Source: Panaeolus papilionaceus (Eukaryota; Basidiomycota; Agaricomycetes; Agaricales). Taken from it: a DNA stretch of 64,000 bases. The number at the start of each line of letters is the position of its first letter. The stretch's first letter is position 1. Location of the stretch: assembly GCA_015501605.1 (NCBI GenBank), contig JADNRZ010000010.1, positions 992,001-1,056,000 of the forward strand, in the 5' to 3' direction. The notes below the pieces were generated by a model. The model worked only from the letters and a program-made list of their open reading frames with translations, searched no databases and was not told where the DNA came from. Below are positions 24,866 through 34,564 of this stretch, one piece after another. The position numbers were made by a program, and so were the translations under genes.

Positions 24866-26177
24866 ATGCTCCCACTTGTTGTCCTCTCTCTGTGTTTCTG
24901 GTTCAACTTGGCCACGGCTCTCAGAACTATCACCGTTGATGACCAAAGTCCTTTGATTCATTATACATCAGGATGGATTCCCATCGAGGATTCATTTGAC
25001 GCGGGAGGAGGGCACATGGTCACCAAAAGCTCGAGTGCAGAGGCGACAATCACCTTCACCTGTAAGTTGGGCCTCTTGAACAATTTATATTTCTATGCAT
25101 AGCAAGTCCTGACGTTTCTCTTTTAGTTCGCAACATGTACTTCATGTCAACTCGGTGGCACTACCATGTTGGAGCTATCATCGTTGTGGACGGGCAAGCA
25201 GGTGTAGCAGACATGCAAGATTATACAGCCCCACCAGACCTTGACACTAAACGAGCTACGATAGCGTCCAGTGTTGTTTGGTCTTACAAAGGAGATCAAA
25301 CGAAGAGTCGGACAATAACGGTCAAAGTACCACCAGGCGATGAACTCACGGTTCTTGATATGCTAGTGTAAGGCTATTAATCCTCAATTCTCTGAATTCC
25401 CTGTGTTAACAGCCAATGGGTCGTAGTTTTGAAATTGATGATGAACCGCCAGCCCCTCCCCCTTCAACTCCAACTCGTGGAACAACACTTAATGCGCCTC
25501 GTGTAACTACCCCAGCTCCCTCGCCACCATCTCCCGACCCGGTGCCATCTTCCACGTTCTCAACTTCACCAGTGTTTCCAACATTCCCCACATCGCCTTC
25601 ATCGACGACGACGCCATCCCCATTACCCGTCCCACCATCGACGTCATCACTCTCGTCGATCTTACCTTCACCTTCCTCTCCATCATCCTCATCGCCTTTA
25701 GTTGCAAACACTTCCCATCAACTATCAGACCAAGCCAAGGCGTTGATCATCTCGTTATCCATCGTTGGTGCAGCACTGCTAGGCCTTCTAATTTTTCTGA
25801 TTTACTGGTTTCGCGTTCGCAAGCAGTCAAAGCAACAGCAAGACACGGAGAAACCGCCATCCCAACATGACCTACCTGCTGTAGCTGATGGAAAGCCGCA
25901 GTCCTCACCTAGAGCATCCATCAGACAGGCATCCAATACCTCTTCAAACAATGAGGAAGTCATACAACCTGCGCCAGCACGGAAAGGTATTCCTACCTCC
26001 GCTTCAGCAATGATACCACCCCCGAAAGGCAACCCACCAATCCGCGTCCCATCCCAACAAACCTGCACCGTAATCCTACAACAGTTTCTGTGCAACATGG
26101 CTTGGACTTTCCGCGCGCTGCACACAGCAGTCAGCCTGATCCTCATGATGCCCCCAACGATTCTGACCTTGGAATGA
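24866..26177 (+). CDS. Array gene D: single-pass membrane protein with long Ser/Thr/Pro stalk
   Basis: Exons 24866-25061, 25127-25367 and 25427-26177 give 395 residues, with intron positions and phases shared with genes A-C. The leader MLPLVVLSLCFWFNLATA is followed by the ectodomain (LRTITVDDQSPLIHYTS, TITFTF, NMYFMSTRWHYHVGA, SSVVWSYKG). A stalk of about 90 residues, much longer than in the paralogues and rich in Pro, Ser and Thr, is a likely site of O-glycosylation. A membrane helix (LIISLSIVGAALLGLLIFLIYWF) and a tail with SPRASIRQASN follow. After residue about 345 the tail leaves the family pattern: one base appears lost in the C5 run at 26020-26024, and the ancestral frame (PPPERQP through SVQHGLDFP to a TAA near 26190) is still readable. 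The ectodomain and helix look functional; the last 50 residues are probably aberrant. Confidence 0.75.
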
Positions 26178-27701
26178 CCAGCGATGATGCTTAAATAGCT
26201 TACAGAACGAATGACGAATTTTACGATGTCATATCAAACGTTTGACAATGGCCGAGACCCTTTCATTGGACGAGAGCAAGTGGGAAGGCTAGTGATCTGC
26301 GCTCCTGCTACCTTGGGTTGTGAGTGCGGTAATTCAGTTGGCCATCTGCTGGGATTCATTTTAAGCTTTCAGATTTATCGAGGGTCCTTAATTGAATAGC
26401 CATGAGTCTCTAAGTGCCTATCTCGCAAGCTGTGCCGCCATGTGCATGTAGATCCTGTATCTTGTGCGCTTAGAACCTGACCATCGGGCGTCAATAAATC
26501 CATGTCGCGCGACATGGCACCCGTCTGCTCATGTTACTTACCTTGAATTGATGAGCCCACATTCCAGCTTGGGAAGCTGATGATGCAGACCATTAACTTT
26601 CCGTTTTCATCCTCCCTTTTAAATTGATTAGGCAGATAATCCGAGGACGGGGCTCAACGGGAACAACATGCTCGTTACCATCTCAAACCTGGGTGTTTCA
26701 TCCAGTTTCATCCGATATCAGCCCTTGTCATGTGCGATGAGAGACTCCACTCTAATACTCCCTCATCTGGTTGGAGTCGTGATAACGGCGAATTGCAATC
26801 GTCCGTGCACTCCCATTTTAGCAGGTATATTTATCTATTTCCAGACTTTGCTCCCGTATCACAAGCACCCTGCCATGCTATTCAAATATGTTCCCATGAA
26901 CTAATCTTTTCTTCTTGGGGTATATACAGCGATCGACGTTCGCCCCCCACTGCCCAGTGACCTACTCTACCCTCTGCATCGATTCACTCACAACGATTAT
27001 ACGTGCATGCCGAGGGGCCTGCTGTCGCATTTAAGAGCGATTTACAGCAATTCAAGTGCAATCATCAGAGCTTCCATCTCAGATTAAGATTTCACAGAAA
27101 CACACGCTCTCACCGGTCTACGCAAAGCATGACCACATTTCTGACGCACTTCCAACACATTCCTTGCCGCTTTCGCGGCGGCTACTTTGGGATAATTGAA
27201 ATGTCTACCTGGCAAACCGACGCATCTATGACGTAGCTCGGGAGTACTTGCGACAAATCGGGACCTGGGATCAAGTTATCGCTACCAATTCAAGTCTGTA
27301 TGAAGACCTTCGACACCAAAGCAAAGGTAAAAAGACATTCACATCGTCAATTCGTCGTCATTCCTGAATTCTTAAACCCCGTGTCAGCTATGTGCAGTAG
27401 ATTGTACCTCGATGCACGCTATGATTGCTATTTCAAGTTACACCCTCCCTTCTCGATTGGGCGTTACAACCCTCGCAAATAAGAGAGTCCAATGTGGGGA
27501 CCTTCCATTTGAGTCTTGGGGTGGGAAAAAAACACCAAACTCATTGTCAATTTGACATTTGTCATTCAATTGGATTCCCTCAAAACACCCTTACTTCTCC
27601 TTCTTCACGGAGATCGTCTTTCCTAAATTTGCCTCAACGCGTCTGTGGACTTGCAAAAGCGGCCGTCAACAAGGTCTAGACCTCTTTGTGACTTTAACTC
27701 A
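26178..27701. other. Intergenic region, no gene recognised
   Basis: About 1.5 kb. A short frame at 26668-26760 has a weak SSFIRYQ resemblance to the array ectodomain's N-terminus, but nothing downstream supports a fifth copy. The rest shows no coding signature. Confidence 0.35.
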
Positions 27702-29019
27702 ATGTCCCAGCCATATCCAATCCACGATAAAGACCATTCGTTTCCCAACTTTTATGAATTAGAGTTAGCTTTGGATTTCCCATCGTTGCAGTTGGACATG
27801 CCTGACTTGAGTGCCCACGTCTCCAGTTTTGACAAGAGATATGCGCAAGTGCCTACACCCGCGGTCAGTCCTTTAAATTTATGCGACATGTATGCCTGTC
27901 GAGCCAGAGCTGAAACAATTACCACTCCGCCAGCAATCAGCTCACAGTCGTTCCCCATCATTGGCGCTGGGATCAGAAGAGTCATCGGCCCCATATCAGC
28001 TCGATCACCCAATATCCCTGACGCCTGTAGCTGAATCTCTTGATCGCCAGCTCGTCAAGGAAGAAGAGGTCACCACAATCTCCATTTCCACCGCTTTCAA
28101 TCCCAGTTCTCATTCTCGGACCCCTGACACAATCTTTAGGACTTCAGACCAGGTTTGGTTTTACGGACATGTAAACGTCCTAATTTCGAGGTGTCCTGGA
28201 GCCTTTCAAACGCTTCTCGGTGCCCCGCTATCGAATCCTCGATTCCGCGATGGTCCCATCCCCATTGATATCCCGTCAGCAGAATTCAATGTTATCATGC
28301 ATATGCTCTACGATAGCTCACCAGCCGCTCATTCACCATCATTCGAGACGCTAGTGCAAGCGGTAGATCGACTACCGCTACTCGATATTAAAGCGAAACG
28401 GTACATCCTACCGAATACCCCTTTGTATTCCCAATTCCTTTCCTTCAGCCCTCTCAAACCCATGGAAATTTTTGTTATGGCTGGTCATCATGATCTTTAT
28501 GACCTCGCCGCTCGTTGTTCGTCTCATCTCCTGTCTCTATCGTTATCCACCATCACCGACGAACAGGCGGAACGCATGGGCGCTATTTACCTTAGGCGAC
28601 TACTGGTTTTACACATCAACCGCATCCAGGAGCTTCGAACGATATTGATGAAGGTTCCTGAATTTCATCCAGCGACCAAAGGATGCAGCTTCACGGACCA
28701 GAAGGCTGTATCAAGAGCATGGGCGCTAGGGTCAGCGAGTCTTATATGGGATGCACATCCAGGTAAGTGTTAAACATTTTATTTTGGCCTACGACGAGCG
28801 TTTTTTCTCAATATAAAGATTAGATTTACCAACAGGCATCATTAAATCAACTCTCAGCCAGCTGTCTGAGCATTTGACTTGTCCTCAATGCAAGGACGCC
28901 CTTCAGGAAAGAGTCAAAGAGGTCGTGGCCCGCTGGACATCTACAACGGTACAACCATTCAACGTCATACTTCGAACGAATGCTGATGGATTTCTTTGGC
29001 TTTATAGCGAACGATATAG
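27702..29019 (+). CDS. BTB/POZ-domain protein of the Agaricomycete type
   Basis: Probable protein-interaction factor; BTB domains dimerise and often act as Cullin-3 adaptors or transcription cofactors, but this subfamily has no assigned role. Exons 27702-27889, 27948-28762, 28836-28948 and 29008-29019 give 375 residues. A Ser-rich N-terminal region is followed by the BTB fold starting near TPDTIFRTSDQVWFYGH and including CPGAFQTLL and FNVIMHMLYD. The C-terminal half is the helical part typical of these proteins (CSFTDQKAVSRAWALGSA, then CPQCKDALQERVKEVV). The 12-nt last exon, giving RTI before the stop, is chosen because the family usually ends that way. Reading through the putative last intron (28949-29007) would add about 35 residues instead, so the terminus is moderately uncertain. 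Confidence 0.85.
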
Positions 29020-29516
29020 GCGGCCCGTCTCAAGCGCTCTAATTGTTCGTTGACCAGCTTAGCTAGCAATTCGAGCGCGCTGCTACTTGCAGAAAGTCTC
29101 CACTGTGATGCGGACTTGCCACAGCTTGGTTCCACGGAAGCACCTTCGCAGTTGACGCAATCGTTTCCGTTCCGAACCCTACATATTGACAGCGATAATT
29201 ATTAAAGCGTTGATGTTGGTGTTACTGTCTCTCGGATTTTGAATTTCTGTACTTAGTATCTTCAGGGCCAGTGCTACGACGCTGACTCTTGCTTAATTTA
29301 TGGTAGTCATGTACAGTATTGTCACACACCGTGTGCTCGCATGGTGTCATTCTGTGCATGTGTCTTAAGGAGGGGGGGGGGGGGGGGAAATACATGGAGG
29401 TGCAGTGGTGCACCTTCGATACCTCAACACGATCCAATAAAGCGACTAAAAGATGCGATGTATTAAGATGCTAAAATTACAACAAAGGCATGTCCGAAAA
29501 TTTGAGTATTAACCAA
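29020..29516. other. Convergent intergenic region with a poly-G tract
   Basis: Lies between the 3' ends of the BTB gene and the minus-strand HSP20 gene, so it holds both 3' flanks. A run of 16 G is at 29372-29387. No gene is seen. Confidence 0.4.
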
Positions 29517-30091
29517 TTAAGCGATGGTGATTTTCTTGGGTGCAAGCTGGGGTGCCGACTTCGGGAAAGTTACTGTCAGAACCCCGTTGTCCATGGAGGC
29601 TTTGATTTCATCGTCCTAGAAGACGTGTCAGAGATAATGTGACAGGAATTGGATATACAAGAGCTTACCCTCACACCCTGAGGCAGTTGCAACGTCCGGG
29701 AGAGCTTTCCATAATGGCGCTCCCGGACAGCGTAACCGCTGTCTTTATGCTCCGACGACTCCTTCGTTTCGGCAGAGATGGTTAAACGGCCATTATTGAC
29801 GTCGATTTGGACGTCGTTCTTGGTGATGCCTGGAAGCTCGAAGGTTGCTGTGACCAAGTTGTTTTTGGTGTCTTCGTGGAGATCCATCCTAATTTATTGT
29901 CGGTAATTTCCTAGACAAAGATGAAGGGCTGAAAGTACAAACCTTGGTCGCATCGCTCGGGGCAAGACACTGTCCCCTCCAGCACCTCGACGCTGCAGCT
30001 GCTTGCCTGAGCTGGGCTGGCGGGTTGACAACGCTTCGTCAAGGAAGCGGTCGAGGTCATAGAAAGGTTCGTAGAAGAGAACGTCTGACAT
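29517..30091 (-). CDS. Small heat-shock protein HSP20 (copy 1)
   Basis: ATP-independent chaperone that holds unfolding proteins, usually as cytosolic oligomers. Three exons on the minus strand: 30091-29943, 29888-29669 and 29615-29517, 155 residues. The N-terminus (FYEPFYDLDRFLDEALSTR) is typical of fungal HSP20. The alpha-crystallin domain follows (LVTATFELPGITKNDVQIDV, RLTISAETK, YGKLSRTLQLPQGV), then GVLTVTFPKSAP and a C-terminus KKITIA in which ITI is the IxI-type oligomerisation motif. Exon sizes, intron positions and phases match the copy at 30588-31162, so the two arose by inverted duplication. The shared upstream region carries heat-shock elements. A TATA-like box lies about 90 bp upstream of the start. 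Confidence 0.95.
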
Positions 30092-30587
30092 GGCTAAGCT
30101 TGAGTAGATGATGTGGGTTGCAAAGAGATCTTCAGTAGTTTGCGGTTTAAGTGAGTTATGAGAGTCTAGTGTCCGAGATTTATATATGTCTGAAGTCGAT
30201 GTCTCGAATCTATTCGAGACCTGCTCGAGCTCCTCCTGGTACACCACCGAGACTTCCAGAAATGCGACGAAGAACGTGGATGGTCTCAGACTCACTCAGA
30301 ATGGAAGAATTCGCCATTTTGGGATGAGATTGATTCTGGAAGTGTCTGGTTTGCACTCGGCAGGCTTCGGCAGCGACAGCAAGATAACCCATGGCATTGC
30401 AGTGAGTCAACTATGACACCCAAATGACACCAAGAAGACCATCGCTCAATTCCTCGAATGGTCTAGAACGACGGCACAATATATATATAAGCTAGGGCTA
30501 GCGTCGAGGATTTGCAAGTTCTTCAAGTTCAAAGTCATTTACCAGCCTTCAAATCCGCTCTAACTCTCGAAACCACTACATCTCGAT
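30092..30587. promoter_or_regulatory. Shared divergent promoter of the two HSP20 genes
   Basis: 496 bp between two head-to-head start codons. Heat-shock-factor half-sites in the form TTCnnGAA occur at 30254-30261 (TTCCAGAA) and 30334-30341 (TTCTGGAA). TATA-like boxes face both ways: TATATAAA at 30179-30186 read on the minus strand, and TATATATATAA at 30480-30490 on the plus strand, each about 90-100 bp from its start codon. A perfect 20-bp palindrome sits at 30201-30220. Coordinated heat induction of both genes is inferred from the motifs. Confidence 0.75.
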
Positions 30588-31162
30588 ATGTCAAACGTCT
30601 TCTTCTACGAACCTTTCTACGACCTTGACCGCTTCATCAACGAAGCATTAACAACTCGTCAAGCCGGTCAAGGAGACCAGGTCCAAAGCCTGCATAGAAA
30701 TAACAACCCCATTCGAGCCATGAAGCCAAGGTATGTATTTCAAACAAGCCTCCCTTTCGCAAGGTATCCTGACGAATTCATTACAGGATGGACCTTCATG
30801 AGAACTCTGAGAAGAACATCGTGACGGCTACATTTGAGTTCCCTGGCATCTCCAAGGAGAACATTCAGATTGATCTGCACAGCGGCCGCCTCGTTGTATC
30901 TGCTGAAACGAAGGAATCCATAGAGCATGATGCCAACGGCTACGCAGTCCGCGAGCGACGCTTCGGCAAGTCGTCTCGTACTTTGCAGCTTCCTCAAGGT
31001 GTCAAGGTAAGCGTTTAGCATTGTCTCAATGCTCGATCCCTAGTCGTTAACGTGTTATTATAGGAGGAAGATGTTAAAGCATCGATGGAAAACGGAGTTC
31101 TTACTGTAACCTTTCCCAAGACTACTCCAGAATTAGCATCCAAGAAGATTACCATCGCTTAA
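30588..31162 (+). CDS. Small heat-shock protein HSP20 (copy 2)
   Basis: Paralogue of the HSP20 at 29517-30091, transcribed away from it. Exons 30588-30730, 30787-31006 and 31064-31162 give 153 residues; exons 2 and 3 have exactly the same lengths (220 and 99 nt) as in copy 1. The N-terminus FYEPFYDLDRFINEALTTR, the alpha-crystallin strands (IVTATFEFPGISKENIQIDL, RLVVSAETK, RTLQLPQGVK), GVLTVTFPKTTPE and the terminal KKITIA are all present. Substitutions are spread through the N-terminal arm and loops, while exon structure is fully conserved. Likely a cytosolic chaperone induced together with copy 1. Confidence 0.95.
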
Positions 31163-31620
31163 AACAGATTGTCCCTTTATTTCGAACGTTTAAATCACGG
31201 ACAATACCTCAATTGTATTGATATAGTGTAGTTACGCGGCTCTTGTATTTGTAGCATTTTCTTGGACAGTTTATAAACACACTTTGTAAAAAATTAACGC
31301 TGATGAGCCGCGCGCCCATCTACCTCCGTTTTCGCGATTTTGGACTATTTTAACGACTCGCCGCTCACACACGCACGCTATCACGCCCGCACTACCTACC
31401 ATAATGTAAAATTTCATACCTTCTTTTCATTCATTTATTCAAAAACCATTGTTCCATCTTTCATTTCTTTGTTTTCTATGTCAACCTCCATCATTATTCA
31501 ATTGTTTTCTCATGTTGTAGATACACAGCTGTAGTTACAATATCTTTGTATCCTACCTTACCTCGAAAAGGAGATCATTCTTACTCCCCAGATTTCGTGT
31601 CTGAGCTTCGTTTCAGTCTC

Positions 31621-31801
31621 GTTTCGTCTTAGCAGTCATACCAGCCGTCGTCTGGTTTGTTTCCCCTCGTATTTCGTTGTCTCTCCGTCTCTCAGCGTCG
31701 CCAGCCGTGTCTGGTTCGATTTTCTTGCTTATTCTTCGTCTCCCCGTCGTCCTACGTAGCCACCGTCGTTGGCTTTCGTTCCTAGTCGCCGCTGTTGTCG
31801 G
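31621..31801. repeat. Imperfect ~60-bp tandem repeat with a hairpin core
   Basis: Short inverted repeats recur at nearly 60-bp spacing: CCAG-CCGTCGT-CTGG at 31641-31655, CCAG-CCGTGT-CTGG at 31701-31714 and GCCA-CCGTCGT-TGGC at 31759-31773. A fourth, CCG-CTGTTGT-CGG, is closer at 31789-31801. The intervening DNA is pyrimidine-rich (CGTCTCTC-type words). Stems of 4 bp survive changes in sequence (CCAG/CTGG versus GCCA/TGGC), which hints that pairing matters, though the sample is small. Confidence 0.6.
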
Positions 31802-32439
31802 TTTCTGCTCTCTCATCGTTTCGTTTCGTCTCTCAGTGTCGCTGTCGTCGACCTGAACCTCTCTCCATCGCCCTCAGTCTTCCTCTTCAAACCTCAGCTC
31901 TCCGGACCCCACGAACTCGTACACGAGCGCTCTTTCACATCCTCTTTCACTTCACTCACCTTGCACCATCACACTCCGACTCACCATCCCATATTCATTT
32001 TGTTTTCATTCCCCATTCGTCCTCCCACCGTAGCGCTCATCAACGTGTTGACCATAATAGCTGTCTGTTAATTGATTACGTCTGACCCAGCAATATTGCA
32101 ATGTACGGACGTTGGTGCTTTTTCGTCATGAATGAATGGTTGCACACTGTGTTATCCCATCGAACATTCTCGGCAGCTTCCTGCCGATCATCGTTGTGAT
32201 GCCAGCGATTTTCGAGTCAGTGATGGCTTTCAACGTTCAACACTGATCATGAGCACAGAGGAAATCCCCGACCAGAGTCTCGAGGCCCGGCGAGATATAA
32301 GGATTGTGTCCCCTGTTTCAATCACACCAGTCCAGGAAGTCCCACATTATGGCGGTGTTATATTTTTGTGAGTTGAGACTTTATTCTAGGCTATAGTATA
32401 TGTGGTGGAGTCCCTGACGATTACAGTCGAACTTCTCAT

Positions 32440-32505
32440 AATGCATACGATTCCGCAAGGGATTTTCTTATGCAGGACGAAGTTTATGCATGTTGACACT
32501 TGACG
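32440..32505. repeat. ATGCAT-rich repeat, left copy
   Basis: Contains CCGCAAGGGATTTTCTTATG and then GCAGGACGAAGTTTATGCATG. The same order of words is found in the right copy at about 33095-33175. The two copies bracket about 600 bp that include a short minus-strand open frame. Confidence 0.5.
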
Positions 32506-32624
32506 CAGGGTGGGACTCATATACCATATTTAGAGAACCCTATACTTTCACTCTCAAGTTGCATGGTATTCGGATAATTAGAGTCAATAAAATTTCTAAA
32601 CACTATTTACGAGTTGTGGAAGGC

Positions 32625-32897
32625 TTAAAAAAAGTATCTATGTGCGATTGAGAAGCATTTTTGGTCATCTCCGTGACCAAATCCCTGCGGAATGCCCGGA
32701 GGGAGCTTGCCACCTTCAGATCCCCTCAACCAGTCACCAAGAGTGAGGTTCTCCTTGATGTTCGCAACACCAGCTGGAGGTTTGGCAGATGTGCGTGGTT
32801 GATTAGTCGATGAAGACTGTTTTGATGGATCCTTCGGCTTCCGGCTGTATGGCTTAGTAGGTTTGGGACGTGGTTTACGGGTTGGCTCAGGGGGCAT
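32625..32897 (-). CDS. Short Lys/Pro-rich open frame, possibly a mobile-element remnant
   Basis: A 90-codon frame from an ATG. The first half is Lys/Arg/Pro-rich (RKPRPKPTKPYSRKPKDPSK), followed by ANIKENLTLGDWL. That last motif loosely recalls a segment I associate with N-termini of basidiomycete transposon-like proteins, but the resemblance stops after a dozen residues. It sits between two copies of an ATGCAT-rich repeat, which fits a decayed insertion. It may not be expressed. Confidence 0.25.
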   Translation of the reverse strand: MPPEPTRKPRPKPTKPYSRKPKDPSKQSSSTNQPRTSAKPPAGVANIKENLTLGDWLRGSEGGKLPPGIPQGFGHGDDQKCFSIAHRYFF

Positions 32898-33215
32898 ATT
32901 TTTTGACTCAAAATGTGAATAAACCCCTTAATTTATGTATCAATATTATTTCCAGGAATTTCGAGGATGTTCTGCAGCGAGATACGACTAAAAACTCTCG
33001 GAAATATCACTAAATCTCATCAAATATTCATTTAGCCCCTGACAACCCATGATGTCATCTTGCATAAATCGGTCCCGAAGCTTATGCATTATGCGATATG
33101 CATTATGCAAGGGGTTTTCCTATGTCACACGTTGCGCACAGCCAAAATCCTATGCAGGACCGCATTTATGCATGACGACCGTATGCATTGTGAGCAGGTC
33201 GACTGTATTAGGATC
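32898..33215. other. Intergenic region before the GTPase gene, mostly repeat
   Basis: Most of 33080-33190 is the right copy of the ATGCAT-rich repeat. The rest shows no gene. Confidence 0.4.
33080..33190. repeat. ATGCAT-rich repeat, right copy
   Basis: Shares GCAAGGG(G/A)TTTTC, CTATGCAGGAC and TTTATGCATG in order with the copy at 32440-32505. Between CCTAT and GCAGG it carries about 30 extra bases flanked by a repeated CCTAT, as if something had inserted or a segment had been duplicated. ATGCAT palindromes occur several times. Confidence 0.5.
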
Positions 33216-34262
33216 ATGGGCTCAACGGGAGTCGGGAAAAGCGCGGTAATCAATCAAACTGATCTTTCATGGCGAATTTTACGCATTATACAGATACTTA
33301 GTTCGTCAGAAGGAAAATCTCTCGGTATCTCTCGCAATCAGCTGGATAGCGTAACACACAGCATCAGTGCTTATCGCCTTGATGATTCGAACAACAATAC
33401 ATTCTATCTTGTGGATACTCCGGGTTTTAACGATCAGAAACTATCCGAGTTCAGGATCGTCAACATGGTACGAGAATGGATGAAAGCGAAGTGAGTCTCG
33501 TTCGATTCATTGAACTTCATTCACGACGTTCTGTTACTTAAACTCAATCGAAACTGGATTTAGTGAGCTTGATGTAGTGGGCCGTGTTCTCTACCTCGAT
33601 AAAATAACAGACATCAGAGCATCAGGCAGCAAAGGGAGGTCCTTAAGCATGCTGAAGGCGTTGACGGGTGAACACACTGCTCGCAACGTTTCATTCGTCA
33701 CCATCATGTGGGACCAAATATGGAATGAAATGCAACAGAAGAGAGCGGAGGAACGCTTTCAGCAGCTTAAAGCGGAACACTGGAAGGTGGGAGATGGTCG
33801 ATTAGTTTACCGTGGCCTTGTTCAGGCTGACAATTTTTCGAAAAAATGTTTTCTTGACAGGAATACCTGGAGGATGGATCCCAGACGTTTCGCTTTTACA
33901 ACATCCAAGCCTCTGCTATAGACATAATCAACCTGGCAACAAATAACTTTGTTCATGACGATTTCGGTTTCGTTAAAGCCATCCACGAAGAACAGCCATA
34001 CAACGAGACGCCCTTTGGACTAAACCTCTACTGTAACCTCCTTGAAAGAGTGGAAGCCATTCGACAACGTTTAAAAGGAATAGAAGAAGAGCTTCAAATG
34101 TATTCTTCCCAGCAGCAATCCCAGGACAACGTCGAAGCGTTGACGAATGGTTTCAGAAAGGAGGCAGAGGAACTCCAAGCAGAGCTCGAAGGCCTGGAGC
34201 AGGATTTAAAGGACTTTGGGTCTCCGCCCCGTGATATCACCCGGGAACAAGGAGCTGTATGA
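33216..34262 (+). CDS. P-loop GTPase (AIG1/septin-like G domain) with C-terminal coiled coil
   Basis: Belongs to the G-domain proteins that are multi-copy in mushrooms and have no assigned function. Exons 33216-33490, 33564-33786 and 33861-34262 give 299 residues. G1 is GSTGVGKS immediately after the start, and G3 is LVDTPGFND. The G4 position reads VTIMWDQ where relatives often have TNMW. A later helix region (EEELQMYSSQQQSQ through AEELQAELEGLEQDLKD) is a predicted coiled coil. The start is the weak point: the P-loop begins at residue 2, and upstream DNA is the ATGCAT repeat, so the original first exon may have been lost. A possible 48-nt GT-AG intron just after GKSA (starting about 33246) would shorten the G1-to-switch spacing closer to the family norm. 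Confidence 0.7.
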
Positions 34263-34564
34263 CCTCTTGATTCCCGTGCTACGCATACGAAAGGCCCCAG
34301 GTAGGCGTTTCGAAGAATTAGAGAGGTCCTCAAGCTTGTTTTACACCCTTGAGAGTGATTATTAGTTGGCTAGTTGAAGAAAAATGAAAATAAAATAATC
34401 AGCCTTGTATTTTGTGACCATTTTTCGTGCTTGTTTTTGCCTGGGCTACCTACATAGCCACCTGAGCAGCGAATAAAATATACAAGAAAATGAGGCAGAA
34501 AGACGCCCGTTACTCTTTCCAGGAAATGTTTCGTACTGGGTACAGATGTTCTAAGGCATCGAAT
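34263..34564. other. Intergenic region
   Basis: 3' flank of the GTPase gene. Nothing recognised. Confidence 0.4.

Larger units (their letters stand above)
31163..32624. other. Intergenic, repeat-containing region
   Basis: No protein gene supported. Contains the hairpin-bearing tandem repeat at 31621-31801 inside a longer pyrimidine-rich tract (31580-31880). The left copy of an ATGCAT-rich repeat lies at about 32440-32505. An open frame at 31769-32071 is a by-product of the pyrimidine-rich DNA and lacks protein features. Confidence 0.4.

Noticed and set aside
26668..26960. Possible fifth array paralogue (SSFIRYQ)
   Set aside because: Only seven residues resemble the ectodomain; the NMY, RW and SVVW motifs and the intron signals are absent.
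29517..31162. HSP20 pair as an LTR-like inverted element
   Set aside because: The inverted symmetry is confined to spliced coding sequence; the outer flanks do not match each other.
31769..32071. 100-codon plus-strand frame
   Set aside because: Product of CT-rich DNA (Ser/Phe/Pro/His mix); overlaps the hairpin repeat and has no protein signature.
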